Positions 1 through 9,252 of a stretch of 64,000 nt of DNA are shown here, piece by piece. The notes below the pieces were generated by a model. The model did not search any database and was not told the origin of the DNA. It worked only from the letters and a program-made list of their open reading frames with translations. This DNA comes from Schizophyllum amplum (Eukaryota; Basidiomycota; Agaricomycetes; Agaricales; Schizophyllaceae). The position numbers were made by a program, and so were the translations under genes. Positions within the stretch are counted from its first letter, which is position 1. Every line of letters starts with the position of its first letter. The DNA lies in NCBI GenBank assembly GCA_007026445.1, contig VDMD01000017.1, positions 496,001 through 560,000 on the forward strand. The letters are read 5' to 3'.

Positions 1-2152
1 TGGTGGAGCCTCTTCGACAGAACGGCGCGCAGATCTTCCGTCTTCTTCGCCGAAAGGAGCTCAAAGCGTAGGCGATGAACTGGTTGCCGGCGCTATGACA
101 CTAAAATCAGTCATCCACACTGTGGCGAAGAGAGGACTGCGAGCGTACCGCGCATCGCCAGCTCATAGCTCGCACCATAGTGCACTGTGATTCATCTGTC
201 GTGCAGACGTACCACGGATCGCGCGCGTCCATATCCGTGTGCGTCGCCGTTTGGGGATCTAGGCCAGCCAGCGCGACAAGCTTGGCGGCGATCGGCGACG
301 TCGAGACAGCCAGCCGCTCCGCCGACCAGGGCCGGTACGTGCTGTAGTCTGTGGCCGACCAGGATTGGACGCGTTCCGTGTCGGGCGCTAGTAGGACGAA
401 TGGGTAGGGCATTTCTTTGTAGGGCTTCTTTGCATAGGTGAAGACCGTGGTGGCGAGGTCGAGATCGGCCCGCGAGGTCTGTTTTCCCGAGTCGCGCGTC
501 AATCCAAGCAGCTGGATGAGGCTATCGTCACACCGCGCCCGCCACTCGTCGAAGTATGACTGCGGGATCTTGTGTAGGATGGCGGAGAGGGCGGCCCTGG
601 TAATATTCTTGTCGTACGGCGTGTCCACAATGGTGTGAACGACCTCGTTGATGGTCGCAATGTCTCCGACCCCGGGGAAGATGCTTCGGTGAGGTTGAGT
701 GAAACGAAATTCGTGATAGACTCCCACGAGCATGCGATAACGATTGTTGAGCGCGATGTGTTTCTCATCCTCTAGCCGTGACGCCTTCACATTCTCCATA
801 TACTCCAACAGCGGCTCTTGAATGGTGGACCAGACTGAAATTGTAGCGAGTGAGCGAGTCGTGTCCGGCACTGAAGACGGTCTGGACATCACGCACCCTT
901 GTCGGTCACCAGCTGAGTCTTGCTTACCAGTTTGTGCTTCGCAAAGGCCTGCGCATCAAACATCTCGATCTCCTTGCCCCATCCTAGGTCCATCAGCCGT
1001 CGAAGTATTCTGGTACGAAGGGAAGATGAGTGACTATATGATCGAGAAACACATTAGATGCTCACTCCGCCTTCCTTCGCTCCTTGATTTGTTGTAATTC
1101 GGCATTCCTGCCCAACTGGCGTTGCTCTTCCCACTCTTCACAGAGTGTGGCGTGCTGCGGGAATGGAGCAGTTAAAGTTAAGGCCGAGAGAAGGCCAAGT
1201 AACGCACTTCTCGAAGTTTATAAGAGTGTTCCTCCTTCTTCGACAGCCATGCATCTTGGAGGTTGTCATCGTCTTTCGTATCGCGAGTGTATTCGACCTG
1301 AAAATCACGAGCGATATCGACTGGGTACAGCTCTTCCTCGTTGTATCGGCCCTCTGTGTCGAGATTAGTTGATTGCAGAGTAGTATACAAAAGTGCAGCT
1401 TGCCGTTGATGATAATCCAGCCTGGGAGATAGCCATACAATTGTACGGTCACACGATGGTTCTGGTACAGGTCATCGCCGGACATGAACACATCACTACA
1501 GCAGGTCAGGTCTTCAACTGTGTGTACGAAATGTGACACAGAACACGTACGTGTTCGACAGGCATTTCTTGCAGCATCGTATCCTCGCGTCCCAAATAAC
1601 CTTACCGGCGCTAGGCTGGGAGCAGTACTACAGAGGAGCGCATGTTAGTAGCGCCAGAGGGGACAAAGTCATACGGGACTTGCATGGCACACTTTGTCGT
1701 ACACGAGGCTCACGAACTGTGGCACGTTCATGTCGTCAGGCAGGGGCGGAAGATCCTGCGCATGGGCGGAGTAGCTGTCCTTCCATATCCACGCCAGCGA
1801 CGCACTCATGAGTACGCTTCGGAGCATCTTCGTCGTCCGCGCGGTATGCAGAAGGTCCAGGGGATGCATATGGGTGAATATCTAGTACCCGAGGTCCGTC
1901 GGCATCGATTGAGCGAACAAGCAATAGGGTCACACACCTCGTACAGGATGTCCAGCGGCATCGACGTAAGCGCAGCAAGCGTCCCGCGCCGACGAGGTCG
2001 CAAAATGGGTTGGCCTACGTCTTGCTTCGCGCCCTTCTTAGGGCTTGCGCGTGTCTTGCGACGCTTGCGCGCCGGCGCTTTGTATCCACGATCGCCATCC
2101 GACTCAGCGTGGCTCGCGGCCGGAGATTTGTGTTCGTCATCTTCCGAAGCAT

Positions 2153-2159
2153 GAACAGG
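2153..2159. repeat. Target-site duplication GAACAGG, left copy
   Basis: Identical to 2823-2829, directly abutting the terminal inverted repeats of the 663-bp element. On the gene strand it reads CCTGTTC and belongs to the coding sequence; only one copy is needed to keep the frame. Confidence 0.85.
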
Positions 2160-2822
2160 TATGATTGTTGTTTCTGGACAAAATTGAGTGATCGAGGACC
2201 ACTATTTTCCACTATGGGACCCCCAATCACGCACTCGAGTGAACCACTCGGTGCGTGATATCACGCACCGACTGGTTCACTAGGCACTCGTTGTCACGCA
2301 TTCAATCACTCTGAGTGCTTTCGCCGTCACTGATAACCGGAGCTCCTCGGCTATTCCCGGCCGAACTTTGTTAAAGGCTGACCTCCGGGGGCGTAATGAG
2401 CGCCAGTGTTGCGCTACGACGTTTCTTGGCCTATTCTTCCACTGTTCATTTATGTTTTTCCTCAAAACAGCAGACCTTAGTGACAACAAGAAGGGAGAAC
2501 AACACGGCAATTCCCGGTCGGATCAGTTGAGACGGCTGACCGGAGATAACGATCGTGATCACCGCTCCTTTCACGCATCGAGTGAACCACGATAGTGACC
2601 TGATAGTGGCCATTTCACGCGGCAAGTGAACCACTCATTCTGCGTGGACTTCACGATTTGGGGGTCCCGGAAGTCATCACGCAGCGAGTGAAGCAGTCGT
2701 GCGTGATTCCTGACCGAAAACTCACTAAAAACCACTATTTTTCACTCGAAACGGGTGCTTTCGCGAGTGAAAGCACTCAAAAGCATTGGTGAAGCGCATT
2801 TTGTCCAGGATTTGCAACCATA
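2160..2822. mobile_element. Non-autonomous inverted-repeat DNA transposon (MITE-like), 663 bp
   Basis: Imperfect 25-bp terminal inverted repeats lie at 2160-2184 and 2798-2822 (19 of 25 match; both begin TATG.TTG and share CTGGACAAAAT). The direct repeat GAACAGG flanks the element at 2153-2159 and 2823-2829. The interior is rich in inverted copies of TCACGCA and GTGAACCA, including a near-perfect 42-bp palindrome. No transposase frame is seen, so it would need a helper. The 7-8 bp duplication would suit hAT- or KDZ-like elements, but I cannot assign a superfamily. It interrupts exon 1 of F-box paralogue 1. Confidence 0.85.
2239..2280. repeat. 42-bp near-perfect palindrome
   Basis: The two 21-nt halves are reverse complements except for one mismatch pair. 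The centre is GATATC and the arms begin GTGAACCA. It lies inside the inverted-repeat transposon and would extrude as a cruciform or hairpin. Confidence 0.9.
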
Positions 2823-2877
2823 GAACAGGCTTCTTCTTATTCGCGGAAGATTCAGCAATACGCGAGGATCTTCGCAT

Positions 2878-3315
2878 CTATGCGGTAAGAGAAGATTGGT
2901 GGTTCGGGTTAAGCTAGAGTTGTCACCGCGACCGTGACATGGCCCTCTTTTTGTGACCCAAAGGTCACCTGATCGCACTGTTATGTTACACGTGGATTCG
3001 CTGCACGAGTCGCGCAGGAGTTCCTTCCTCGGAGAAAAAGATATGCTCGCACGGAACATACAGGTTTTTCGCTATGGCAGGGCAAAGTCAATTATCGTCT
3101 GAACTTCGAAGGACGCGTCGGTGAGAGAAACTCGCAGTCACGTGCGGCCTCGGAGCCGTGAAGAACACGTGGGTTGCGAACGTCGTTGAACTTGTCGTAC
3201 CACTACAGTAGAGCACGAAAAGGTCCTTCAGAGCTGTATACTTGCATAATCTCTACTTATGAATAATAGTACCCGCCGTCCTCCGCTGACGACAAGCTCG
3301 AAGTCAAAACGCTTG
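2878..3315. other. Intergenic, upstream of F-box paralogue 1
   Basis: About 440 bp upstream of the F-box start codon. I find no conserved reading frame here, only short unsupported open frames. It presumably holds the promoter of the minus-strand F-box gene. Confidence 0.4.
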
Positions 3316-3329
3316 ACGAAGCCATCGGA

Positions 3330-3741
3330 CCTCTTGGAGAACCTCTGTGACAAATGGACCGATTATCGTCGTTCGCGGGTCTCGGCCAAGTTGAGGAAGA
3401 CAGTTCTCCGCTTCAAACTGAATAAGAAGCCGCTCGCTGACCATCTCGGATATGGAGCGACATCGTTGGGTTTGTCCTGCCGACAACTGAAAATTTTCTC
3501 GATGTCAACGACGTGTCCAACGCTTGTCCAACGCGCCACTCAGTGGCGACAACTCACGTTTCGCAAAGCGGTGGCCTGAAATTCTTCCATGTCCGCGTCT
3601 AGACGGGACAGGGTGTCTGCAAGACTGCATGCGTAGCGGGCCCAGTCAGAAGGAGATTCTATGGGATGAACCTCCACTGGAGTGGCAAGCGGCTGGGCGA
3701 AAGCCATGATGAGGGTCAAAGCAAAGACCGTGACGAAGTTC
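3330..3741 (-). pseudogene. Truncated 5' copy of the 9.3-11.5 kb gene
   Basis: This segment is highly similar to 11130-11540, in the same orientation. It contains the first exon (MAFAQPLATPVEV..., DWARYACSLADTLSRLD), the same GTGAGT intron, and most of the second exon (GRDPRTTIIGPFVTE). The match ends shortly after EVLQE and the rest of the gene is missing. The intron holds an extra roughly 11-bp tandem copy of GTCCAACGCTT. No function can be given for the parent gene, so this is best read as a duplicated, non-functional fragment. Confidence 0.75.
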
Positions 3742-3889
3742 GAACTCAGCCGAGGTGACCACGTGCTCACGTGCGCGTTCACGGTCTCTCCTGCGTCTTT
3801 CACATCATCCTCCCTCCAGCCTCACCCGGCAATCCTCGCGTACATAGTTTCCTCGCGCCACTTCGCGGTTCATTATCGTATGTATGTAA

Positions 3890-4870
3890 ACACGAATATA
3901 ACATCGAACCGCGCGTGGCTCCCGCCTGGACAGTCCTCGCCCAATGCTACGCCGACCTCGGACAACCCAATAACGCTGTCCACCTCCGAATCATGGCCGC
4001 GCACCTCCGACGCATCCCAGACGAGTGGGCCCGGCTCGTCGTGCAGTCGAGAGAGGCAGGGCTTGTGCGGCGGGCGCTTTACTGCTACGTGAAGCTACCG
4101 CAGGCGGAGCCCAAGAACGTCAACGTGATATGGGACCGAGCGGCGCTGGCGCGGAGCTGTAGAAACCTGCGCGCTGCACGTGCGAGCCTCGTCGCCTGCC
4201 TCACGAAGTGAAGTGCCGTTCCATATGGACTTTGGGATGTGCGGCGGCCGCGGGAATGTACGAGGGCATACGGAAGCGCGCTACATGCAAGCCATCCTAT
4301 TGCGAGTTCGATCCGCTGCTGCCGCCCTATGGACCGTGAAGAACAATTGAGAAGGGCAATATGGCGCCTGGGTACTTGTCGCTGGTCAATGCGCAGCAAC
4401 GTTTTGCGATAGCGCACATACGAATGAGGGATGTGTACGAGGAAAGCGAAGGTATGTTCCTCTCCTCCCCGTGACGCTCCTTCGCTGATTTTTGCCGTCT
4501 ACTTCTAGTCTGCACGATGCGCTACGACATTGTTGTTGGGCAGACGCACAAGATCATTTATGCGCATTACTTCAACGCGGAGATCATCCGTATCCTGCTA
4601 GCAGCCGCGGCATGCACTTTTCAAACGCCTTCAATCGCTCTACGCTGCAAAAACTTCTCGTTCGCAAGATAAGCTTTGACTCGACCGGCTGCGAACACGC
4701 CAGATTCGATACGCTGGGAGGAGGGCGTACGCGGATGCAGCGGACAAGTGTGGAAAGGAGGACCATGCCGCGAACGGGGAGGATATCGGCGCAGGTGTGA
4801 AGGACAGTCCACCTCCGCCGAATGTGTACCTAGCGGCGAGGACTCGCCAGCGCGCCTTTGGGTGAGCAAA
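3890..4870 (+). pseudogene. Decayed, internally deleted copy of the TFIIIC TPR subunit gene
   Basis: The plus strand encodes pieces that match the minus-strand TFIIIC gene at 48.4-52.4 kb. Bases 3900-4210 give APAWTVLAQCYADLGQP, LRIMAAHLRR and ALYCY. Bases 4350-4460 match the APGYFSL / ARIRMGDV segment. Bases 4510-4870 match the RYDTVVEQTRKIIY block and the following RPALPKVYNPVN region. The parent's N-terminus, the middle exons (about 49.4-51.0 kb of the parent) and the C-terminus are absent. A stop after LVACLTK and several frame changes break it. It lies head-to-head with the fragment at 3330-3741. Confidence 0.8.
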
Positions 4871-5029
4871 CTCTCTCGAATCGACAACGCGCTCGCTCAC
4901 TGGCGAGTAGCCTACTTTCTGCACACTTACGATCGTAATCGAATGCTTTCATTCTGCGTCTACTGCTTTAGGACCGCGAAGCATCCTCCTGAGCCCTTAC
5001 GGACTTGACGGGCTCACCACGCCATCTTG

Positions 5030-5860
5030 ACCTTCGAAGACCCCGCCAGAGAGTCCCTCGAGGCTCGCCAAAGTCATTCTCGGCAGGTCCCGCCACCGCC
5101 CTCGAGGCTCCCGCCACCTCTTCGATCGGACGAAACAGCTCCATCTATCGCCCTTTGTCAGCCCTTCGTCCTCTTCGTCAACTGTTCGTTTCCTTCGTCG
5201 ATCCGCTCTTGCCTACCGCCCCCTCGTTGATCAGCTCTTGCCTACCGTCCCCTTGTCCGGCAAGAGGGGAGCGGGGGCGCCGAGGAGAACGGCGGAGATG
5301 ACCAGGAGAGCGATGTGCGGCACCTCGCCCTCGCCCTTTTGTCTGCAAGACGGGAACAGGGCACAAAAGAGGCAATGAGAGGCACGAAGGAGATGCACGG
5401 GGGCAGACGACGAGGGCGCGGGGGAGGCGACGAGGGCATGGGCGCTTCGTCGAGTTCTTTTTTTTTCGCTGACAGCTGCTCCTTTGTTGAGCGCCTGACC
5501 ATGAAGCTCGCTGGCCCGCCTCCATCGACAAGAGGCCAAGGAGAGTGATCTGCTCATCTATCGGTTCATGTGGGGAGCCGTTCCCTTCGTGCCACGGCTC
5601 GCTGCTGCCTCCGTTGCGTGGCTCGTTGCCGCCCTCGTCGCGCGTCTCGCTGCCGTCTCCGTCGAGCTGCAGGGTCAAGTAGCACCCTCGTCACGCGACT
5701 CGTGCCCTTGTCGAGCTGCTCGTTGCCACTCTCCGTCACGTCACTCGGTGCCCGCTTCGCCGCGCGGCTCGTGCCCTCGTCGAGCTGCTCGTTACGGCCC
5801 TGGCTACACGGCACTATAGGCCTCTGCCGCCCTTGCTTTATGGTTCTTGACATGCCGCCT
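5030..5860. repeat. GC-rich degenerate short-repeat region
   Basis: The plus strand is dominated by variants of CTCGTCG, GCTCGTTGCC and CTCGTGCC, clearest at 5560-5810. Several open frames cross it on both strands but are compositional, rich in R, S, P and A, with no conserved motif. Bases 4871-6287 otherwise hold no gene I can support. A similar motif in the opposite sense fills 15.9-16.7 kb. Confidence 0.6.
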
Positions 5861-6287
5861 CGCCTTGTCGTCGACTACGCGTGCGCACGTCGCCGCCTAC
5901 TCTCTTCCCGTAGTAGTCAACGAGTCGTACGCGTCGACCGGTTCACGGCTAGTCGGCCCGTCGACAGGAACAAATACGAGGGAAGAGGATTAAACGAGAA
6001 GGAAAGGGAACAGGTGGAGGAGTGGTAGAATACAGGGAGAGGAGGGATGGAGTGAAGGGAAAGGGATCATTGTGTGTGGCGTGCCTAGCCATCTTCTGCC
6101 TTGCACACTATTGACATATCCAAAGTTCAGGAGATCCACTGCTGCTATCCTCACACCCGCCGGAGAATGCTGTGTGTTCCGCGTTGGATCTGCTGCGTCG
6201 ATAGACCATGACCTCGTAGGCGAAGCTTAAGCATCATACATAAGCAGTGTTTGGCGGGCATGGAGGTGAAGATATACATGTATATTT

Positions 6288-8552
6288 CTACGTCGAGCCC
6301 TCGGATTGCGCCGACATACTACGCTTCAACACCCTCATGTCTCTGTTAGCTGTCTCCCTGGCCACTTTTTCCTCATGCTCCCTCGCCTCCGTCTGCTTCT
6401 GCATCTCAGCTGCAATCTTCCTCGCCTCCTTCTCCGCCTGCGCCTTGCGCATATCCTTGTTCTTCACCACTAGCGCATCCTTCTGGGCCTGTAACCTATC
6501 GTAAAGCGTGTCGTTCTCGGCCTTCAGCCGCGCTTCTACTTCTTTATACTCGTCTGTCTTCCTCTGGTGGGCCATCGTCCAGCGGAAACGAGCACGCTTT
6601 CCCTCGTCCCGCCAGTCAGCCACGAACTTGGCTCTCTTCGCCTCAAACTGGCGGACGACGTCCGGGATGTGCTCGGTGCGCAGCAGCATGAGGAAAGAAG
6701 CAAAGTCGATGGCGTCCGAGCTGTCGCTCAGGTCCCATTCCGGACAATTGGTGTCGACGATGTGGTGGACGAATTCAACCACCTATGATGAGGTCAGCTC
6801 CAAGGCGCACAGACGATCAATGCTGATCACGTACGCTTGCATCAGGTCCACTGTTGACGACCTTCTCCCCCCAGCCGCATAAGAGGTGTCCCTTCAAGCC
6901 CACCGTCGCCAGCGCAAACACGACAACATCGTACATGTCTAACGCCGCATAGAAGCTTATGGCGGAGATGAGGTAGGTGCGCGCCTGGTTCAGGCCCTGA
7001 AGCGGGTGGACACGACCACGCTTGTACTCGCGGTAGAAGATCGGGAGGCAGAGTGCTACAAGGCATCAGCAAAGTACAGAATCATGTTGCCGCTAGTGAC
7101 GTACACCGCCAATTCGATTGCCTGGCTGACATGTGGGTAGACAACTTGAGCGCGGCCTTGGACATCAGGCTGGGCTTCGCATTGTCCGTCGGTGGAGCAC
7201 TGACTGTAGGACTGGGAAGCGATGGGCCGTGAACGGGACGACTGGGCTCCCGCTCCGACGTGTCTGTGCTGCTTGTCGAAGCTTTCCCAGCGACACGATC
7301 TGCGTTGGCAGGAACATCAGCTGTGGTGAGCAGAGCATGGACCAAAGGATACTCACCAACTATCGGCGACGACTCCTGCCTGCCAGGCACGGGCAACAGT
7401 GGGCCGTCGACGGGACGATCCAGCGCCTGCGCGGAGGACTGTGCGCTCGTCGACACGCCTGCATCGGAAGGGTGCGCGGCAGAGTCTGTATCCGTGGGAG
7501 GATTAGCAAGCAAAGACGTCCGGTCGAAGGCAGCTCACCTGCTGACGGCGCGGGCTCCCGATGCCGCGGCAATGTACGGGCAAACTCTCGAATTCGATGG
7601 ACCATCTGAGGAGCCGACTCGGGCAGTGGCTCGTCTGGCCGTGGGGCGAGATCGATCTCTTCTTGAGCCTTGGTGTGCCTGTCGTCATCCGGTGCACCTA
7701 CAATCGCAAAAGCCAAGATCTCGTCGATAACGGCCTTCGTGAACTTCTCGTCGTCGTCGAAAACATCGTGAACCTCCGCAAACACAAGCCCGTCACAGAC
7801 TCCATAGTCGAAATCGTTGAGGACGCGGCCGTCAAGGGCGTCGTTGTTTGCGGAGTGCATCCTGTATAGATACTCGCCCTTGGTGCGCCACTCGGACTCG
7901 TTCTTCATGAGCGCTGCCAATCCTTTCTGCGTTTCCTCCAGATCGTTCAGGGAGTGCTCCACGAGTGGGCCTATGACTCTAGACTCGTCGTTGGCCAGCA
8001 TAGTACGAGGGACAAGGGAGCCGGCATCCGGTTCGCTGAATTCTGAGCCGAGTAGTCTGCGTGTGTTGCCGTACAAGTCGGAGAAATCCAGATACGGATT
8101 GATTCTGCGTCGGACGTTGCCTGTCTGCTTCGGTTTTTGCAGCCGTTTGACTATGGCGAAGAGCGTGTTCAGGGGCAGCGGTGTCCGGCGCTCAAGTCTA
8201 TGCCAATATCGTCAGCTGGAGCACTCAGGCGTCAAAGACCTCAACGAACCGGTTGTGAACGTGGTAGCCTTGACGACCCTCGTGCTCAGAGGGGCCCGGA
8301 ACATATCGTCCTAGGTATGCGTCGATGACACCATCCCAAACTTGGCGAGATTCCATCTCGTTAGAGGCGTCGAAGTATAGGACGCCACGAGAGACAAGTG
8401 CAGAGGCGTCCAGCGCGGTACGAAGTCCCGACATCAGAAGTTCGCGCGGCTCTTGGCTCTCGGACGCGTTGAGGGGAGTGAGCGGGTCCATCTGGCAGTA
8501 CGACCGGAAGGCCTGCTGGAGGCCAATCTCCTCGTGGTAAGAAAACCAGCTA
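6288..8552 (-). CDS. Unknown multi-exon protein (5' side next to a solo LTR)
   Basis: I do not recognise a characterised family. Exons read, in order: 8230-8552 (HEEIGLQQAFRSY, DPLTP, SALVSRGVLYFDA, VWDGVIDAYLGRYVPG); about 7550-8190 (NTLFAIVKRLQK, INPYLDFSDLYGNTRRLLGS, DYGVCDGLVFAEVHDVFDDD, DEILAFAIVG); a low-complexity S/T/P segment near 7080-7510; then 6850-7060 (LPIFYREYKRGRV, TYLISAISFYAALDMYDVVV); and the C-terminal exon 6288-6782 (CPEWDLSDSSDAIDF, then a charged coiled coil rich in K, E, A and R). The stop is at 6288-6290. Not every exon junction could be fixed. The first exon seems to begin right after CGTAG at the edge of the solo LTR, so the true start lies upstream. It may be the 3' half of one gene with 9253-11499. 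Confidence 0.6.
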
Positions 8553-8557
8553 CGTGC

Positions 8558-8991
8558 TGTCACGACGCGCCAGTATACCCTTATTTTCCCTTGTTTGTCC
8601 CTTTTCATTTTCCTTTTCCCCCTATTTTGGACTGTTTACGCATCTAGACCCACCGGCTATCTCGAGATCCGACCCTTATCACATGCTCCCCACTTTGGCT
8701 TTCCCCTTTCGTCCGCCTCTGCCTCTGTACTATATCGCATCATATCGCGCCATCCTGACGCCTTAGAACTCGCTTCTCCTCCCTCTTACCTATAAGCCCT
8801 GTACCAGCACCTAGTTCCCCATCTCGACCTCTTGGTCATTGGGACTAGGTGCGCCTTACTATACCTTTAGGTAGAAGGGAATGCTAACTTGGTCATTGGG
8901 ACTAGTGTGCACAACACGCGTCTTCGTCGATTAGCGCTCCTCAGCCGTCGACACCGTCGGGATCCCCCTCCTTCTCCTCCACTGCCCTACA
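8558..8991. mobile_element. Solo LTR, 434 bp
   Basis: It begins TGTCACGACGC and ends CCCTACA, the usual TGT...ACA ends of Ty3/Gypsy LTRs. The 5-bp direct repeat CGTGC flanks it at 8553-8557 and 8992-8996. A TATAAG lies near 8791. Inside are an 18-bp direct repeat (8831-8848 and 8888-8905) and a short inverted repeat (8808-8819 with 8840-8851). There is no internal coding region, so this is a recombined solo LTR. It sits immediately before the first readable exon of the 6.3-8.5 kb gene. Confidence 0.65.
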
Positions 8992-9252
8992 CGTGCCGAT
9001 CACGTGTGGTGTTCGTCTCTGGTTGTTTGTTGTTGTTGTCTGGTCGCTTCGAGTCTCGTCAGGACACGTGCTTGCGCAGGCTATGCAGTGACGCGCGTGA
9101 GCGGCTCGGAGCCCGGCAGATGAAGTCAGAAAGCTCACATCCAGCTTGCAGGAGCTCCCGCTTTGCGTGACGTCGTAGATGAGACACATTTTCTCCTGGT
9201 CGAAGCCTACGATTGTCCTTTGGGGAGGATCAAGCTCGTCGCATGGGATGGG

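Larger units (their letters stand above)
1..2877 (-). pseudogene. F-box/zinc-finger paralogue 1, exon 1 split by a transposon; 3' end beyond the window
   Basis: F-box protein of the family repeated in this window, probably a substrate adaptor of an SCF ubiquitin ligase (family inference). The start ATG is at 2877-2875 (MRRSSRIAESS...), with a basic/acidic N-terminus. The F-box straddles an intron near 1926-1980 (MPLDILYE, then HPLDLLHTARTTKMLR). A zinc-like exon near 1555-1630 reads YCSQPSAGKVIWDARIRCC. A coiled linker follows, then the long C-terminal domain at 107-830 with FPGVGDI, IPQSYFDEW and DPWY. One intron appears to use a GC donor (GCAAGT near 1670-1680). Exon 1 is interrupted at 2160-2822 by an inverted-repeat element and one duplicated 7-mer; without those 670 bp the frame runs straight through. 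As it stands the gene cannot give full-length product unless the insert is spliced out. The C-terminal C2H2 region lies past base 1. Confidence 0.82.

Noticed and set aside
5178..5678. Overlapping minus-strand frames near 5.2-5.85 kb
   Set aside because: They fall in degenerate GC-rich repeats; all frames are open there and residues are biased, so they are not evidence of a gene.
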